A DNA stretch of 60,659 bases, from positions 1 to 60,659 of the forward strand of contig JAFWXO010000012.1 of the NCBI GenBank assembly GCA_017545865.1. Direction: 5' to 3'. The notes beneath the pieces were generated by a model. It was not told the origin of the DNA. It searched no databases and worked only from the letters and a program-made list of their open reading frames with translations. The position numbers and the translations under genes are program-made. Of this stretch, positions 49,210 to 58,616 are shown one piece after another. Each line of letters opens with the position of its first letter. Position 1 is the stretch's first letter. The stretch comes from Clostridia bacterium (lineage in GTDB: Bacteria > Bacillota > Clostridia > Christensenellales > Borkfalkiaceae).

Positions 49210-50289
49210 TTATTTTGCCTTTGCCTCGCAGTAAACGCAACGATATTCTCCGCTTTCAGTCTTTTTGAAAATATGCGGAAGTTCTTGTTCCGTTTTAGAA
49301 ATGCAAGCGGGGTTTTTGCACTTGTGTTCCCCAACGACGAGTTCGCCTTTAATAAGGCTTTCTTTAACGGGGTTTTTAGCGTCGTTTAAAAGTTTTAAGA
49401 TGAGCGCCATACGCATAAGTTTGCCGTTTTCAACTTGGTTGAAATATTGCGCTCTCGGATCTTTATCGATTTGAACGGAAATTTCGTTAACTCTCGGAAG
49501 GGGGTGCAAAATCGCCATATCGGGTTTAGCGTTAACGAGTTTTTCAGGGGTTAAAATGTAACTATCACGAAGTCTTAAATACTCGTCTTTATCTTCAAAC
49601 CTTTCCCCTTGAACTCTCGTCATATAAAGCACGTTAAGCTGAGGGATAACGCTTTCAAGGTCAGCCGTTTCAACGTATTCCATACCGAACTTATCTAAAA
49701 CTTCTTGCTTAACGTAAGAAGGAAGTTTAAGTTCGTTTGGCGAGATTAAAATAACTTTAACGTTTTTATATCTTGACAAAGCGTTGATTAAAGAGTGAAC
49801 GGTTCTGCCGAACTTTAAGTCACCGCAAAAACCGATTGTGAAATCGTTTAAACTGCCCCTTGAACGAGAAATAGTTAAAAGGTCGGCAAGCGTTTGAGTT
49901 GGGTGACAATGCCCACCGTCGCCCGCGTTGATAACGGGGATATCCGCGTTTTCACTCGCAACGAGCGGAGCGCCTTCTTTAAAGTGGCGCATAGCGATAA
50001 TATCGGCATACTTTGATAAAACCTTGCTCGTATCCGCCATGCTTTCGCCCTTGCTTGCAGACGAACTTGACGCGGAAGACATACTTATAACTTGACCGCC
50101 AAGCCTGAGCATAGCCGTTTCAAAACTAAGCCTCGTTCTCGTTGACGGCTCGAAAAATTGAGTTGCCAAGATTTTGCCTTTGCACTTTTTAGAATACTTT
50201 TTAGGTCTTTTCAAAATATCTTTGGCGGTGCTAATAAGCCCGTCGATTTCTTCTACGGTTAAGTCAAGAATATCAATAACGCTTTTCAT
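49210..50289 (-). CDS. pyrB: Aspartate carbamoyltransferase with C-terminal zinc module
   Basis: PyrB condenses carbamoyl phosphate with aspartate. The catalytic domain (about 1-310) has FFEPSTRTRLSFE, the Ser/Lys loop SSASSSSASKGES, HPTQTLADL and HPLPRVNEI. The last 40 residues add Cys324, Cys329, Cys351 and Cys354 in a CX4C-X21-CX2C pattern. This resembles the zinc domain of the regulatory subunit PyrI, but PyrI's nucleotide-binding domain is absent. GGAG precedes the ATG. It is the last gene of the operon, separated from pyrE by a 150-base hairpin array. Confidence 0.94.
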   Translation of the reverse strand: MKSVIDILDLTVEEIDGLISTAKDILKRPKKYSKKCKGKILATQFFEPSTRTRLSFETAMLRLGGQVISMSSASSSSASKGESMADTSKVLSKYADIIAMRHFKEGAPLVASENADIPVINAGDGGHCHPTQTLADLLTISRSRGSLNDFTIGFCGDLKFGRTVHSLINALSRYKNVKVILISPNELKLPSYVKQEVLDKFGMEYVETADLESVIPQLNVLYMTRVQGERFEDKDEYLRLRDSYILTPEKLVNAKPDMAILHPLPRVNEISVQIDKDPRAQYFNQVENGKLMRMALILKLLNDAKNPVKESLIKGELVVGEHKCKNPACISKTEQELPHIFKKTESGEYRCVYCEAKAK

Positions 50290-50310
50290 TTTTTCTCCTT
50301 ATAAATATAA

Positions 50311-50462
50311 GTAACCTATGGTTACGCTAAATGTTGCCGTTGGCAACGCTAAATTCGGCTTTGCCGAGTGATATTTACCTTGCGGTAAGTGATATTTTAC
50401 GCAAAGCGTAAAGTGGTATTCGGCGTTGCCGAGTGATATGCTACCCTTGGTAGCGTTGTGGA
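50311..50462. repeat. Mixed hairpin array inside the pyrimidine operon (seven units)
   Basis: The units are GTAACC-tat-GGTTAC, GTTGCC-gtt-GGCAAC, TCGGC-ttt-GCCGA, TTACC-ttgc-GGTAA, TTTACGC-aaa-GCGTAAA, TCGGC-gtt-GCCGA and GCTACC-ctt-GGTAGC. The first two linkers are GCTAAAT and the rest are GTGATAT or GTGGTAT. The array ends in GTTGTGGAT. It must be transcribed with pyrE and pyrB unless a promoter intervenes, and I see none. Confidence 0.85.
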
Positions 50463-50470
50463 TGTTTTCT

Positions 50471-51109
50471 TTATTTTATCCAAGATTCGTCAGACGGATT
50501 GTTCCTAAAAGCAATAAGTCTTTCAACGTCTTCTTCCTTAATGTAATTTTCCTTTGCGGCAACTTCGGCGATAACGTCAAAATTAGTTAAGGAAACGTTT
50601 TTAACCGATGCTTCTTCAAGCCTTACTAAGCCCTTTTTCATGCCGTAAGTGAAAATGGAAACGATGCCTAAAACTTCAGCGCCTGCTTCTCTTAAAACAT
50701 TAACTACTTCAATGCAAGAGCCACCAGTTGAAATAAGATCTTCAACGACTACTACCTTTTGACCTTTTTCAAGTTTGCCTTCAATTTGGTTTTGCCTGCC
50801 GTGGTCTTTTGCGCCAGAGCGAACGTAACCCATAGGCATACCTAAAATGTGAGCGGTTATCGCTGCGTGAGCAATACCTGCGGTTGAAGTTCCCATTAAA
50901 ACTTCAACGCCTGGATAGTTTTCTTTAATTAAGGTTGCTAAGCCGTTTTCAACGTCCGTTCTAACTTTAACGGAAGTGAGAGTTAAACGGTTATCGCAAT
51001 ACACCGGGCTTTTGATACCGCTTGCCCAAGTGAAAGGTTCTTCGGGGCGGAAGAAAACCGCCTTGATAGATAATAAATCTTTTGCAATAAGTTCTTGTAA
51101 GTTAGTCAT
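50471..51109 (-). CDS. pyrE: Orotate phosphoribosyltransferase
   Basis: PyrE converts orotate and PRPP to OMP. The 212-residue protein has the PRPP-binding motif VVVVEDLISTGGSCIEV near residue 120 and the N-terminal PFTWASGIKSPVYCDNR substrate loop. The YVRSGAKDHGRQNQIEG loop with the catalytic Lys and His is intact. It starts two bases after pyrF ends. The hairpin array lies downstream, before pyrB. Confidence 0.96.
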   Translation of the reverse strand: MTNLQELIAKDLLSIKAVFFRPEEPFTWASGIKSPVYCDNRLTLTSVKVRTDVENGLATLIKENYPGVEVLMGTSTAGIAHAAITAHILGMPMGYVRSGAKDHGRQNQIEGKLEKGQKVVVVEDLISTGGSCIEVVNVLREAGAEVLGIVSIFTYGMKKGLVRLEEASVKNVSLTNFDVIAEVAAKENYIKEEDVERLIAFRNNPSDESWIK

Positions 51110-51111
51110 AA

Positions 51112-51813
51112 TTACTCTCCTAAAAATTCTTTAACGCATTGTTTGTACGCTTTAACGGGATCTTCCGCGCCCGTTATCGATCTACCAACAACGATATAGT
51201 CAGAGCCGAGTTCTTTTGCCACTTTTGGAGTGGTAACTCTCTTTTGATCGCCAACCGCGTCACCTGCAAGTCTAACACCGGGGGTTACGGTTAAGAAGTT
51301 TTCACCGCAAACGCCGTGAACTTTGCCTGCTTCAAGGGGGGAACAAACAACCCCGTCAAGCCCGGCGATTTTAGCGTTATTTGCATAATGCATAACTACT
51401 TTATCAATAGGCTCTTTGATTAAAAGGTCGTTTTCCATACTCTCTTGGTCGGTTGAAGTGAGTTGGGTTACGGCGATAAGTAAGGGGCGAGTGCCGTCTG
51501 CTCTCGTTAAGCCTTCGAGCGCGCCTTTCATCATGTTTATAGTACCGCTAGCGTGCAAATTAGTCATATCAACGTCAAGTTCAGATAAAACTTTCATCGA
51601 TTTTTTAACGGTGTTGGGGATATCGTGAAGTTTAAGGTCTAAAAAGATTTTGTGACCGCGCTTTTTGATTTCTTTAACGATTTCAGGGCCTTCGGCATAG
51701 TAAAGTTCCATACCGATTTTTACAAAAGGCTTGCAGTCAACGAACTTGTCTAAAAAACTAAACACTTTTTCTTTACTGTCGAAATCAAGCGCTATAATTA
51801 CGTCTTTATTCAT
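51112..51813 (-). CDS. pyrF: Orotidine 5'-phosphate decarboxylase
   Basis: PyrF decarboxylates OMP to UMP. The 233-residue TIM barrel has [11 protein letters not shown] at the N-terminus, the catalytic [16 protein letters not shown] (Asp-Lys-Asp set) near residue 60, MTNLHASG and [10 protein letters not shown]. It belongs to the B. subtilis-like subgroup by length. Its ATG overlaps the pyrD stop (ATGA), so translation is coupled. Confidence 0.96.
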   Translation of the reverse strand: MNKDVIIALDFDSKEKVFSFLDKFVDCKPFVKIGMELYYAEGPEIVKEIKKRGHKIFLDLKLHDIPNTVKKSMKVLSELDVDMTNLHASGTINMMKGALEGLTRADGTRPLLIAVTQLTSTDQESMENDLLIKEPIDKVVMHYANNAKIAGLDGVVCSPLEAGKVHGVCGENFLTVTPGVRLAGDAVGDQKRVTTPKVAKELGSDYIVVGRSITGAEDPVKAYKQCVKEFLGE

Positions 51814-52724
51814 ACTCTTGCTTCTCCTATAATTTCGCTAAGCGAATTGATTTTATATTTTTCCATTACCCTTGGCAAGTCGGCAATAATATCACGGCAA
51901 GCGTAAGGGTTAACTAAGTTTTGCGCGCCAACTTCAACCGCGGTTGCGCCGGCTAGCATCATTTCAATAACGTCTTCCGCCGATGCAACGCCACCCATAC
52001 CGACAACGGGAATTTTAACGGCGCTAGCTACTTGATAAACCATGCGGAGAGCGACGGGGAAAATTGCGCTTCCCGAAAAACCGCCCATAACGTTTTTGAT
52101 AACGGGTTTTTTGCGGTTAAGGTCAATCCTCATACCTAAAAGGGTGTTTATCAAACTGATACCGTCTGCGCCCGCGTCTTCACACGCTTTTGCGATTGAA
52201 ACGATATCCGTAACGTTTGGCGAAAGTTTGATAATAACGGGCTTGGTCGTTACCTTTTTAACGGCTTTTGTTACTTCAGCCGCAGCCGACGGCTGTGTGC
52301 CGAAACTCATACCGCCACCGTGAACGTTTGGGCAACTAACGTTAACTTCAAGCCAACCAACCTGCTCTTCTTTATCTAATCTTTCGCAAGTGTAAGCGTA
52401 ATCTTCAACGGAAAATCCGCTAACGTTAGCCATAACTTTTTTGTTAAAGCATTTTTTAAGACGGGGAAGTTCTTCCGATATAACTTTATCAACGCCGGGG
52501 TTTTGAAGCCCAACCGCGTTTATCATACCCGAAGTGCACTCGGCAATTCTCGGAGTGGGATTACCAAACCTTGCGTCCTTAGTAGTTCCTTTAAAGGAGA
52601 AAGTGCCAAGTATATTTATATCGTAAAGCTTTGAAAACTCGTAGCCGTAACCAAAAGTTCCGCTTGCGGGAATAACGGGGTTATCAAGTTCAATGCCGAG
52701 TAAATTAACTTTGGTGTTTACCAT
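51810..52724 (-). CDS. pyrD: Dihydroorotate dehydrogenase, class 1B catalytic subunit
   Basis: PyrD oxidises dihydroorotate to orotate with FMN. The 304-residue protein has [22 protein letters not shown], the active-site Cys in [15 protein letters not shown] near residue 130, and [15 protein letters not shown]. Class 1B enzymes use a PyrK partner to pass electrons to NAD+, and pyrK lies directly upstream with a 7-base overlap. Confidence 0.96.
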   Translation of the reverse strand: MVNTKVNLLGIELDNPVIPASGTFGYGYEFSKLYDINILGTFSFKGTTKDARFGNPTPRIAECTSGMINAVGLQNPGVDKVISEELPRLKKCFNKKVMANVSGFSVEDYAYTCERLDKEEQVGWLEVNVSCPNVHGGGMSFGTQPSAAAEVTKAVKKVTTKPVIIKLSPNVTDIVSIAKACEDAGADGISLINTLLGMRIDLNRKKPVIKNVMGGFSGSAIFPVALRMVYQVASAVKIPVVGMGGVASAEDVIEMMLAGATAVEVGAQNLVNPYACRDIIADLPRVMEKYKINSLSEIIGEARV

Positions 52725-53446
52725 AAAATTTCCCCCTTTTTAAGCACTGGGCCTTCTTTACAAATGCGCTTATAACCCGTGAGCGTTTTGCACGAACAAC
52801 CCATGCACGCGCCAAAACCGCAACCCATGCGTTCTTCAAAACTAAGTTCGCCGTCTGTTACGCTTGATTTGTGAACGGCTTTGAGCATAGGCTCTGGTCC
52901 GCAAGTATAAAAGAAAGAATATTCTAAATCTTTCATAGCGTCGGTTACGAAACCTTTAACGCCGTAACTTCCGTCAACGGTGGTAACGATAACCTTTGCA
53001 CCCAAGTTTTCAAACTCTTTTTCGTAAAAAATTTCCGCCTTGGTGTTAAAACCAAGAATAACCGTTACCTTTTTACCGCTTGCGATAAGTTCTTTTGCAA
53101 GTTCGAACATAGGCGGAACGCCAACGCCACCGCCGATAAGCAAGGGGGTTTCGCCTGAAAGAGATAAATCGTAACCGTTGCCAAGATTTGTTAAAAGGTC
53201 TAAAACAGTTCCCTTTTCCATCTTGCTCATCTCTTCAGTTCCCCTGCCAACTATTTTATAAATAATAGTTAAAAGATCGCCGTTTATTTCGCAAACGGAT
53301 ATGGGGCGGCGGAGAAACAATCCGTCAATTTTTATATTTACGAACTGCCCCGCTTTAACGCCACTCGTATCCCCCTTTAAAACCATCTTCATAATGAGTG
53401 AGTTTAAATGGGTGTTTTCTATAATTTCAAAATACGCTTGTTTCAT
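52718..53446 (-). CDS. pyrK: Dihydroorotate dehydrogenase electron-transfer subunit
   Basis: PyrK carries FAD and a [2Fe-2S] cluster and links PyrD to NAD+. The 242-residue protein has the FAD motif RRPISVCEI, the nucleotide-binding LLIGGGVGVPPMFELA and the C-terminal cluster ligands in CGFGACMGCSCKT plus RICKEGPVL. All four Cys are present. It lies between carB and pyrD, as in many Firmicutes pyr operons. Confidence 0.96.
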   Translation of the reverse strand: MKQAYFEIIENTHLNSLIMKMVLKGDTSGVKAGQFVNIKIDGLFLRRPISVCEINGDLLTIIYKIVGRGTEEMSKMEKGTVLDLLTNLGNGYDLSLSGETPLLIGGGVGVPPMFELAKELIASGKKVTVILGFNTKAEIFYEKEFENLGAKVIVTTVDGSYGVKGFVTDAMKDLEYSFFYTCGPEPMLKAVHKSSVTDGELSFEERMGCGFGACMGCSCKTLTGYKRICKEGPVLKKGEILW

Positions 53447-53448
53447 AA

Positions 53449-56400
53449 TTAACTATCAATCGTTGATACCGTGAAGGTGATTTCTTCTAACACGTCGAGA
53501 AGGACTTTAACCGTATCGAGCGCGGTAAATATAGTAACGTTATTTTCAGTTGCCGCGCGCCTAATTTCAGCGCCGTCCGTACTTTGACCGTTAGACGCAA
53601 CGTCTTTAGTGTTGATAACGTAACTTATAACGCCTTCGTGAATTCTATCTAAGATTTCATCAGAACCGTCGGAAAGTTTATTAACCGCGCGAGTTTTGAT
53701 GCCGTTTTCTTTAAGGAATTTTGCAGTGCCGTGGGTTGCCATAATGTTAAAGCCAAGATTATAAAATCTCTTAACGAGCGGTAACGCTTCTTGCTTATCT
53801 TTATCGGCAACGGTAACGAGCACCGTTCCGTAGTTTTGAACGCTCATGCCCGACGCTTGTAACGCCTTGTAAAGCGCTCTATAGAACTTATCGTCGTAAC
53901 CGATGGCTTCGCCTGTCGACTTCATTTCGGGAGAAAGGTATGCGTCTAAGCCCCTAAGTTTATTGAACGAGAACACGGGAACTTTAACGTACCAACGTTT
54001 CTTTTCATCGGGATACATCGTAAAGATGCCTTGTTCTTTCAAAGTTTTACCCATAATAACTTCGGTTGCAATATCTGCAAGCGAATAACCCGTTGCTTTT
54101 GAAAGGAAGGGAACAGTTCTTGACGAACGGGGGTTAACTTCGATAATATAAACGTCGTCTTTCTCGTCAACGATAAATTGAATATTATATAAACCCTTAA
54201 TGCCGATGCCAAGACCTAATTGCTTAGCGTATTGAAGTATAATACCCTTAACTTTATCGGAAATACTAAAGGTTGGGTAAACGCTTATTGAGTCACCGCT
54301 GTGAATACCCGTTCTTTCAACGAGTTCCATAATGCCGGGAACGAAAACGTCAACCCCGTCGCAAATAGCGTCTATTTCAACTTCTTTGCCTTGGATATAT
54401 TTGTCAACTAAAACGGGCTTGTCTTCGTCGATTTCAACGGCAGTTTTAAGATAGTGGATAAGTTGCGCTTCGTCGGCAACGATTTGCATCGCTCTACCGC
54501 CCAAAACGAAAGAGGGGCGAACGAGAACGGGATAGCCGATTTCAGCGGCAGCCTTAACACCGTCTTCAATCTTGGTAACCGCCTTGCCTTTTGCTCTTGG
54601 AATATTGAGTTCGTTTAAAAGATTTTCAAACGCGTTTCTATCTTCCGCTCTATCAATCGCAGCGCAGTCAGTTCCGATAATCTTAACTCCCCTATCAAAA
54701 AGCGGTTGAGCAAGGTTGATTGCAGTTTGACCGCCAAGCGACGCTACAACGCCTTCGGGCTTTTCAAACTCAACGATGTTCATAACGTCTTCTGGTGTTA
54801 AGGGCTCAAAGTAAAGTTTATCAGCCGTCGTATAGTCGGTTGAAACGGTTTCGGGGTTGTTGTTGATAATTATCGCTTCGTAACCTGCGTTTTTAATAGT
54901 CATAACGGCGTGAACGGTTGAATAGTCGAATTCAACGCCTTGACCTATACGGATAGGACCTGCGCCAAGAACGATTATCTTCTTTTTGCCCGTAAGCCTT
55001 GAAGCGTTTTCACCCGTGTAAGACGAATAAAAGTATGGAATATACGCGTTAGTGTGGCAAGTATCAACCATTTTAAACACGGGGAAAAGGTTGTGTTCCT
55101 TGCGCATATTATAAACGTCAAGTTCAGCGCACTTCCAAAGTTTAGCGATATATTTATCGCTAAAGCCCATTTTCTTAGCCTTGGTAAGAGCTTCAATATC
55201 CTTATTTACGCGGAGTTCTTCTTCCATATCGATAATGTTTTTGAACGCTTGAAGGAAGAAAGGCGTTATCATAGTGATTTCGTGAAGTTTTTCAATGGAA
55301 ACACCGTGATAGATAAGTTCGGTAATAGCGAAAATATTATCTGAGCGGAATTCCTTGATATAGTCAAGAAGTTCTTCAACGCTCATATTGTCAAACTTAG
55401 AGTGATAAATGTGGTTTGCGCCGATTTCAAGCGAGCGAACACCTTTTAAAAGGGCTTCTTCAAGGTTAGAGCCGATGCCCATAATTTCGCCCGTTGCTTT
55501 CATTTGAGTGCCGAGTTTGTTGCTTGCTGAAGCAAACTTGTCGAACGGGAAACGTGGCAATTTTGCAATAACGTAGTCAAGTTTTGGTTCAAAAGCGGCG
55601 TTTGTGTTTGCAATCTTGATTTCTTCAAGAGCCATACCAACTGCGATTTTTGCAGTTACCCTTGCAATAGGATAACCAGACGCTTTAGACGCGAGCGCCG
55701 AAGAACGAGAAACTCTTGGGTTAACTTCTATAAGATAGTATTCGCTCGTTTTCGGGTTGAGCGCAAATTGAACGTTACAACCGCCTTCGATTTTAAGTTC
55801 CTTTATGAGTTTGATTGCCGAGTCGTTGAGCATCTTTTCATCTTCTTTAGAAAGAGTCATGATAGGCGCAACAACGCAAGAGTCGCCCGTGTGAACGCCA
55901 ACGGGATCGATGTTTTCCATACCGCAAATGGTGATTGCTTTGCCGTTAGAATCGCGCATAACTTCAAACTCGATTTCTTTATAACCTTTAACGCTCTTTT
56001 CAATAAGAACTTGGTGTACGGGAGAAAGTTTGAAAGCGTTAAGACCGATTTCAACAAGTTCTTCTTCGTTGTTGGCAAAACCGCCACCCGTTCCACCTAA
56101 AGTGAACGCCGGGCGAAGAACAACAGGGTAACCTATCTTATTTGCCGCTTGTTTTGCTTCTTCAATAGAATAAGTTATTTCAGAAGGAATAGTAGGCTCG
56201 CCGATAGACTGGCAAAGTTCTTTGAACATTTCTCTATCTTCCGCTCTTTCAATACTTTCAGAAGACGTGCCGAGAAGTTCTACCCCACACTCTTTGAGTA
56301 TGCCTTTCTTTTCAAGTTGCATAGCAAGGTTTAAACCCGTTTGACCGCCGATACCGGGAAGTATTGCGTCCGGTCTTTCGTAGCGAAGAATTCTTGCAAC

Positions 56401-56619
56401 GTATTCAAGCGTTAAAGGTTCCATATAAACCTTATCGGCAATAGTCGTGTCAGTCATAATGGTTGCGGGGTTGGAGTTAACGAGCACAACTTCGTAACCT
56501 TCTTCTCTTAAAGCAAGGCACGCTTGAGTGCCAGCGTAGTCAAATTCCGCTGCTTGACCGATTATGATCGGGCCTGAGCCTATAATGAGTATCTTTTTTA
56601 AGTCAGTTCTCTTTGCCAT
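53449..56619 (-). CDS. carB: Carbamoyl-phosphate synthase large subunit
   Basis: CarB makes carbamoyl phosphate from bicarbonate, ATP and ammonia delivered by CarA. The 1056-residue protein has two ATP-grasp halves: IGSGPIIIGQAAEFDYAGTQ at the start of the first, and LGAGPIRIGQGVEFDYSTVHA near residue 550. The C-terminal MGS-like regulatory domain spans about 930-1056. Length is normal. carA is not adjacent and not in the window, so the glutaminase subunit must be elsewhere. Confidence 0.97.
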   Translation of the reverse strand: MAKRTDLKKILIIGSGPIIIGQAAEFDYAGTQACLALREEGYEVVLVNSNPATIMTDTTIADKVYMEPLTLEYVARILRYERPDAILPGIGGQTGLNLAMQLEKKGILKECGVELLGTSSESIERAEDREMFKELCQSIGEPTIPSEITYSIEEAKQAANKIGYPVVLRPAFTLGGTGGGFANNEEELVEIGLNAFKLSPVHQVLIEKSVKGYKEIEFEVMRDSNGKAITICGMENIDPVGVHTGDSCVVAPIMTLSKEDEKMLNDSAIKLIKELKIEGGCNVQFALNPKTSEYYLIEVNPRVSRSSALASKASGYPIARVTAKIAVGMALEEIKIANTNAAFEPKLDYVIAKLPRFPFDKFASASNKLGTQMKATGEIMGIGSNLEEALLKGVRSLEIGANHIYHSKFDNMSVEELLDYIKEFRSDNIFAITELIYHGVSIEKLHEITMITPFFLQAFKNIIDMEEELRVNKDIEALTKAKKMGFSDKYIAKLWKCAELDVYNMRKEHNLFPVFKMVDTCHTNAYIPYFYSSYTGENASRLTGKKKIIVLGAGPIRIGQGVEFDYSTVHAVMTIKNAGYEAIIINNNPETVSTDYTTADKLYFEPLTPEDVMNIVEFEKPEGVVASLGGQTAINLAQPLFDRGVKIIGTDCAAIDRAEDRNAFENLLNELNIPRAKGKAVTKIEDGVKAAAEIGYPVLVRPSFVLGGRAMQIVADEAQLIHYLKTAVEIDEDKPVLVDKYIQGKEVEIDAICDGVDVFVPGIMELVERTGIHSGDSISVYPTFSISDKVKGIILQYAKQLGLGIGIKGLYNIQFIVDEKDDVYIIEVNPRSSRTVPFLSKATGYSLADIATEVIMGKTLKEQGIFTMYPDEKKRWYVKVPVFSFNKLRGLDAYLSPEMKSTGEAIGYDDKFYRALYKALQASGMSVQNYGTVLVTVADKDKQEALPLVKRFYNLGFNIMATHGTAKFLKENGIKTRAVNKLSDGSDEILDRIHEGVISYVINTKDVASNGQSTDGAEIRRAATENNVTIFTALDTVKVLLDVLEEITFTVSTIDS

Positions 56620-56629
56620 AAATTTCTCC

Positions 56630-57823
56630 TTATTTTTCGTATACGGCTTTACCGTTTAACGCGGTAAGATAGCAAGTTCCGTAAAATTCCATGCCTTCAA
56701 AAGGCGTTGCTTTACCCATCGATATAAAATCTTTGGGGTTTACTTTGTAACTTTCGTTTAAATCAAACGCTGTAAAGGCGTTTTCAAAAGGCAAGTTAAA
56801 TCTTATTCTTGGATTTATCGCCATAAGTTCAATTAGTTTTTCAAGCGTGATAATTCCCGTTTTTACAAGGTGGGTATAACACGCCGAAAGGGAAGTTTCA
56901 AGCCCAACCACACCAAACGCGCTCTTTTCGAGTCCCTTTGACTTTTCTTCAGCGCTGTGCGGAGCGTGGTCGGTTGCTATCATTTCAATAGTGCCGTCAA
57001 CTATTCCTTCAATTAAAGCGTTCTTATCTTCTTCTGAACGAAGTGGTGGGTTCATTTTAAACCTGCCGTTTTCTTGAAGGTCTTTATCGCTTAAAATTAA
57101 GTAGTGCGGGCCAGTTTCGCAAGTAACGTCAACCCCGTCCTTTTTCGCTTGGCGGATAAGGGCAACGCTCTCTTTGGTTGAAACGTGGCAAACGTGATAA
57201 CTAATGCCCGTTTTCTTAACGAGTTCTAAGTCCCTTGCAACTTGGGCGTATTCACTCTCGGAACAAATACCCCTATGCCCGTTAAGTTTAGCATACTCCC
57301 CGTCGTGAATATAACCGCCGTTTAAAAGGGAGTTTACTTCACAGTGGGCAACTATCATCTTGCCGTTCTCTTTAGCAAGGAGCATAGCGTCTTCCATCAT
57401 CTTATCGTCTTGAACGCCACGCCCGTCGTCAGAAAAAGCAACGGCGAGTTTTGATAAACTTTTAATATCCGTTAACTTTTCGCCTTTTTGCCCAACCGTT
57501 ATCGACGCGTAAGGATAAACGTTGATTTTCGCCGTTTCTTTAATGATGCCGAGTTGAACGTTTAAGTTTTCAACGCTGTCTGGCACGGGATTTAAGTTGG
57601 GCATTGATAAAACGGAAGTAAAACCACCGCGCGCGCCCGCCATAGTCCCGCTTTTTATGGTTTCTTTATAAGAAAAACCAGGCTCTCTTAAATGAACGTG
57701 CACGTCGCAAAAAGACGGGAATATCGTTAAACTTTCTCTATTATATAAGGAAAAGTCGTTTATTAAACTTTTTTCAATCTCCCCTTTTAAAAAATCGGGG
57801 GCAACAATTTTCGCTTTTAACAT
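56630..57823 (-). CDS. pyrC: Dihydroorotase
   Basis: Dihydroorotase closes carbamoyl aspartate to dihydroorotate. The 397-residue protein is a class I (PyrC/AllB-type) amidohydrolase: DVHVHLREPGF with the metal HxH near residue 40, GGFTSVLSMPNLNPV, His in VAHCEVNSL, YHVCHVST and IATDHAPHSAEEK. The N-terminal composite domain is about 25 residues shorter than usual. It follows pyrR after one base. Confidence 0.95.
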   Translation of the reverse strand: MLKAKIVAPDFLKGEIEKSLINDFSLYNRESLTIFPSFCDVHVHLREPGFSYKETIKSGTMAGARGGFTSVLSMPNLNPVPDSVENLNVQLGIIKETAKINVYPYASITVGQKGEKLTDIKSLSKLAVAFSDDGRGVQDDKMMEDAMLLAKENGKMIVAHCEVNSLLNGGYIHDGEYAKLNGHRGICSESEYAQVARDLELVKKTGISYHVCHVSTKESVALIRQAKKDGVDVTCETGPHYLILSDKDLQENGRFKMNPPLRSEEDKNALIEGIVDGTIEMIATDHAPHSAEEKSKGLEKSAFGVVGLETSLSACYTHLVKTGIITLEKLIELMAINPRIRFNLPFENAFTAFDLNESYKVNPKDFISMGKATPFEGMEFYGTCYLTALNGKAVYEK

Positions 57824-57824
57824 A

Positions 57825-58355
57825 TTATTCTTTTATATATACTGCCGTTTCGCCGTCAGTTTCGCTAAGGCAAACGGCAACGCTTTCGGTTTTTGACGTG
57901 GGAACGTTTTTGCCAACGTAGTCGGGGCGGATAGGAAGTTCTCTATGCCCGCGGTCAATAAGCACCGCAAGCTGAAGTTCTTTGGGGCGAGCGTAAGAAA
58001 AGGTTGCTTCTATCGCCGCGCGCGCCGTTCTACCCGTGAACATAACGTCGTCAACGATGATAACGGTTTTATCGCGAATATCACAAGGGAACTTGCAATC
58101 TCCTTTAGACACCGTTTTTTGCGTTTCCGACAAATCGTCACGATGGAGCGTTATGTCAAGATACCCGAGCGGAACTTCAACGCCTTCAAACTTTTTAATA
58201 TTGTCAAAAAGTTTTTGGGCAAGCGGAACGCCACGCGTTTTAACGCCGAGTAAACACACGTTTGAAACGCCCTTATTTCTCTCGATGAGTTCGTGGGTTA
58301 TGCGGGCAAGCGCTCTTGCGATTGCCGTTTCATCCATAATTAACGTTTTTCTCAT
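57825..58355 (-). CDS. pyrR: PyrR, UMP-responsive attenuator and uracil phosphoribosyltransferase
   Basis: PyrR binds its leader RNA in the presence of UMP and stops transcription; it also has UPRTase activity. The 176-residue protein has the PRPP loop VIIVDDVMFTGRTARAAIEA near residue 92 and TRGVPLAQKL. I chose the ATG at 58355 (MRKTLIMDET). An in-frame ATG nine codons upstream lies inside the attenuator hairpin. The Shine-Dalgarno AAGG is in the 3' arm of that hairpin, seven bases before the ATG. Confidence 0.96.
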   Translation of the reverse strand: MRKTLIMDETAIARALARITHELIERNKGVSNVCLLGVKTRGVPLAQKLFDNIKKFEGVEVPLGYLDITLHRDDLSETQKTVSKGDCKFPCDIRDKTVIIVDDVMFTGRTARAAIEATFSYARPKELQLAVLIDRGHRELPIRPDYVGKNVPTSKTESVAVCLSETDGETAVYIKE

Positions 58356-58471
58356 AAAAAAACCTTGCCAAGAGTATGGCAAGGTAAGGTTTCGGTATAG
58401 TCCACCCCATAGAAAAAGGGCTTTGATATAAAACGCGCTCTTGCCGATATCTCTGTATCGATTTAAAGATT
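58356..58471 (-). promoter_or_regulatory. PyrR-type attenuator leader
   Basis: The minus-strand leader carries a hairpin CGATA-CAGAGA-TATCG (58445-58460) with the CAGAGA core of PyrR sites. GGCAAGAG follows and can pair with the left terminator arm (CTTGCC) as antiterminator. The terminator CCTTGCCA/TGGCAAGG lies at 58363-58384, followed by T7. This is the standard anti-antiterminator, antiterminator, terminator layout. Confidence 0.85.
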
Positions 58472-58477
58472 ACATTT

Positions 58478-58506
58478 ATTATATATAATAAATATACTTT
58501 TGTCAA
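58478..58506 (-). promoter_or_regulatory. Promoter of the pyrimidine operon
   Basis: TTGACA and TATAAT are separated by 17 bases on the minus strand, a full consensus promoter. Confidence 0.85.
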
Positions 58507-58550
58507 GTTATATAAGGATATAAAACCGTAAATTTTTTTGCGTTTAAAAT

Positions 58551-58581
58551 AATAAGCATAGGCGCAAAACCTATGCTTATT
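58551..58581 (-). terminator. Terminator of the 58617-59804 lipoprotein gene
   Basis: AATAAGCATAGG pairs perfectly with CCTATGCTTATT. Confidence 0.75.
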
Positions 58582-58616
58582 AAAACTATTTTAAAAAGTT
58601 TATTATTACTTAAATA

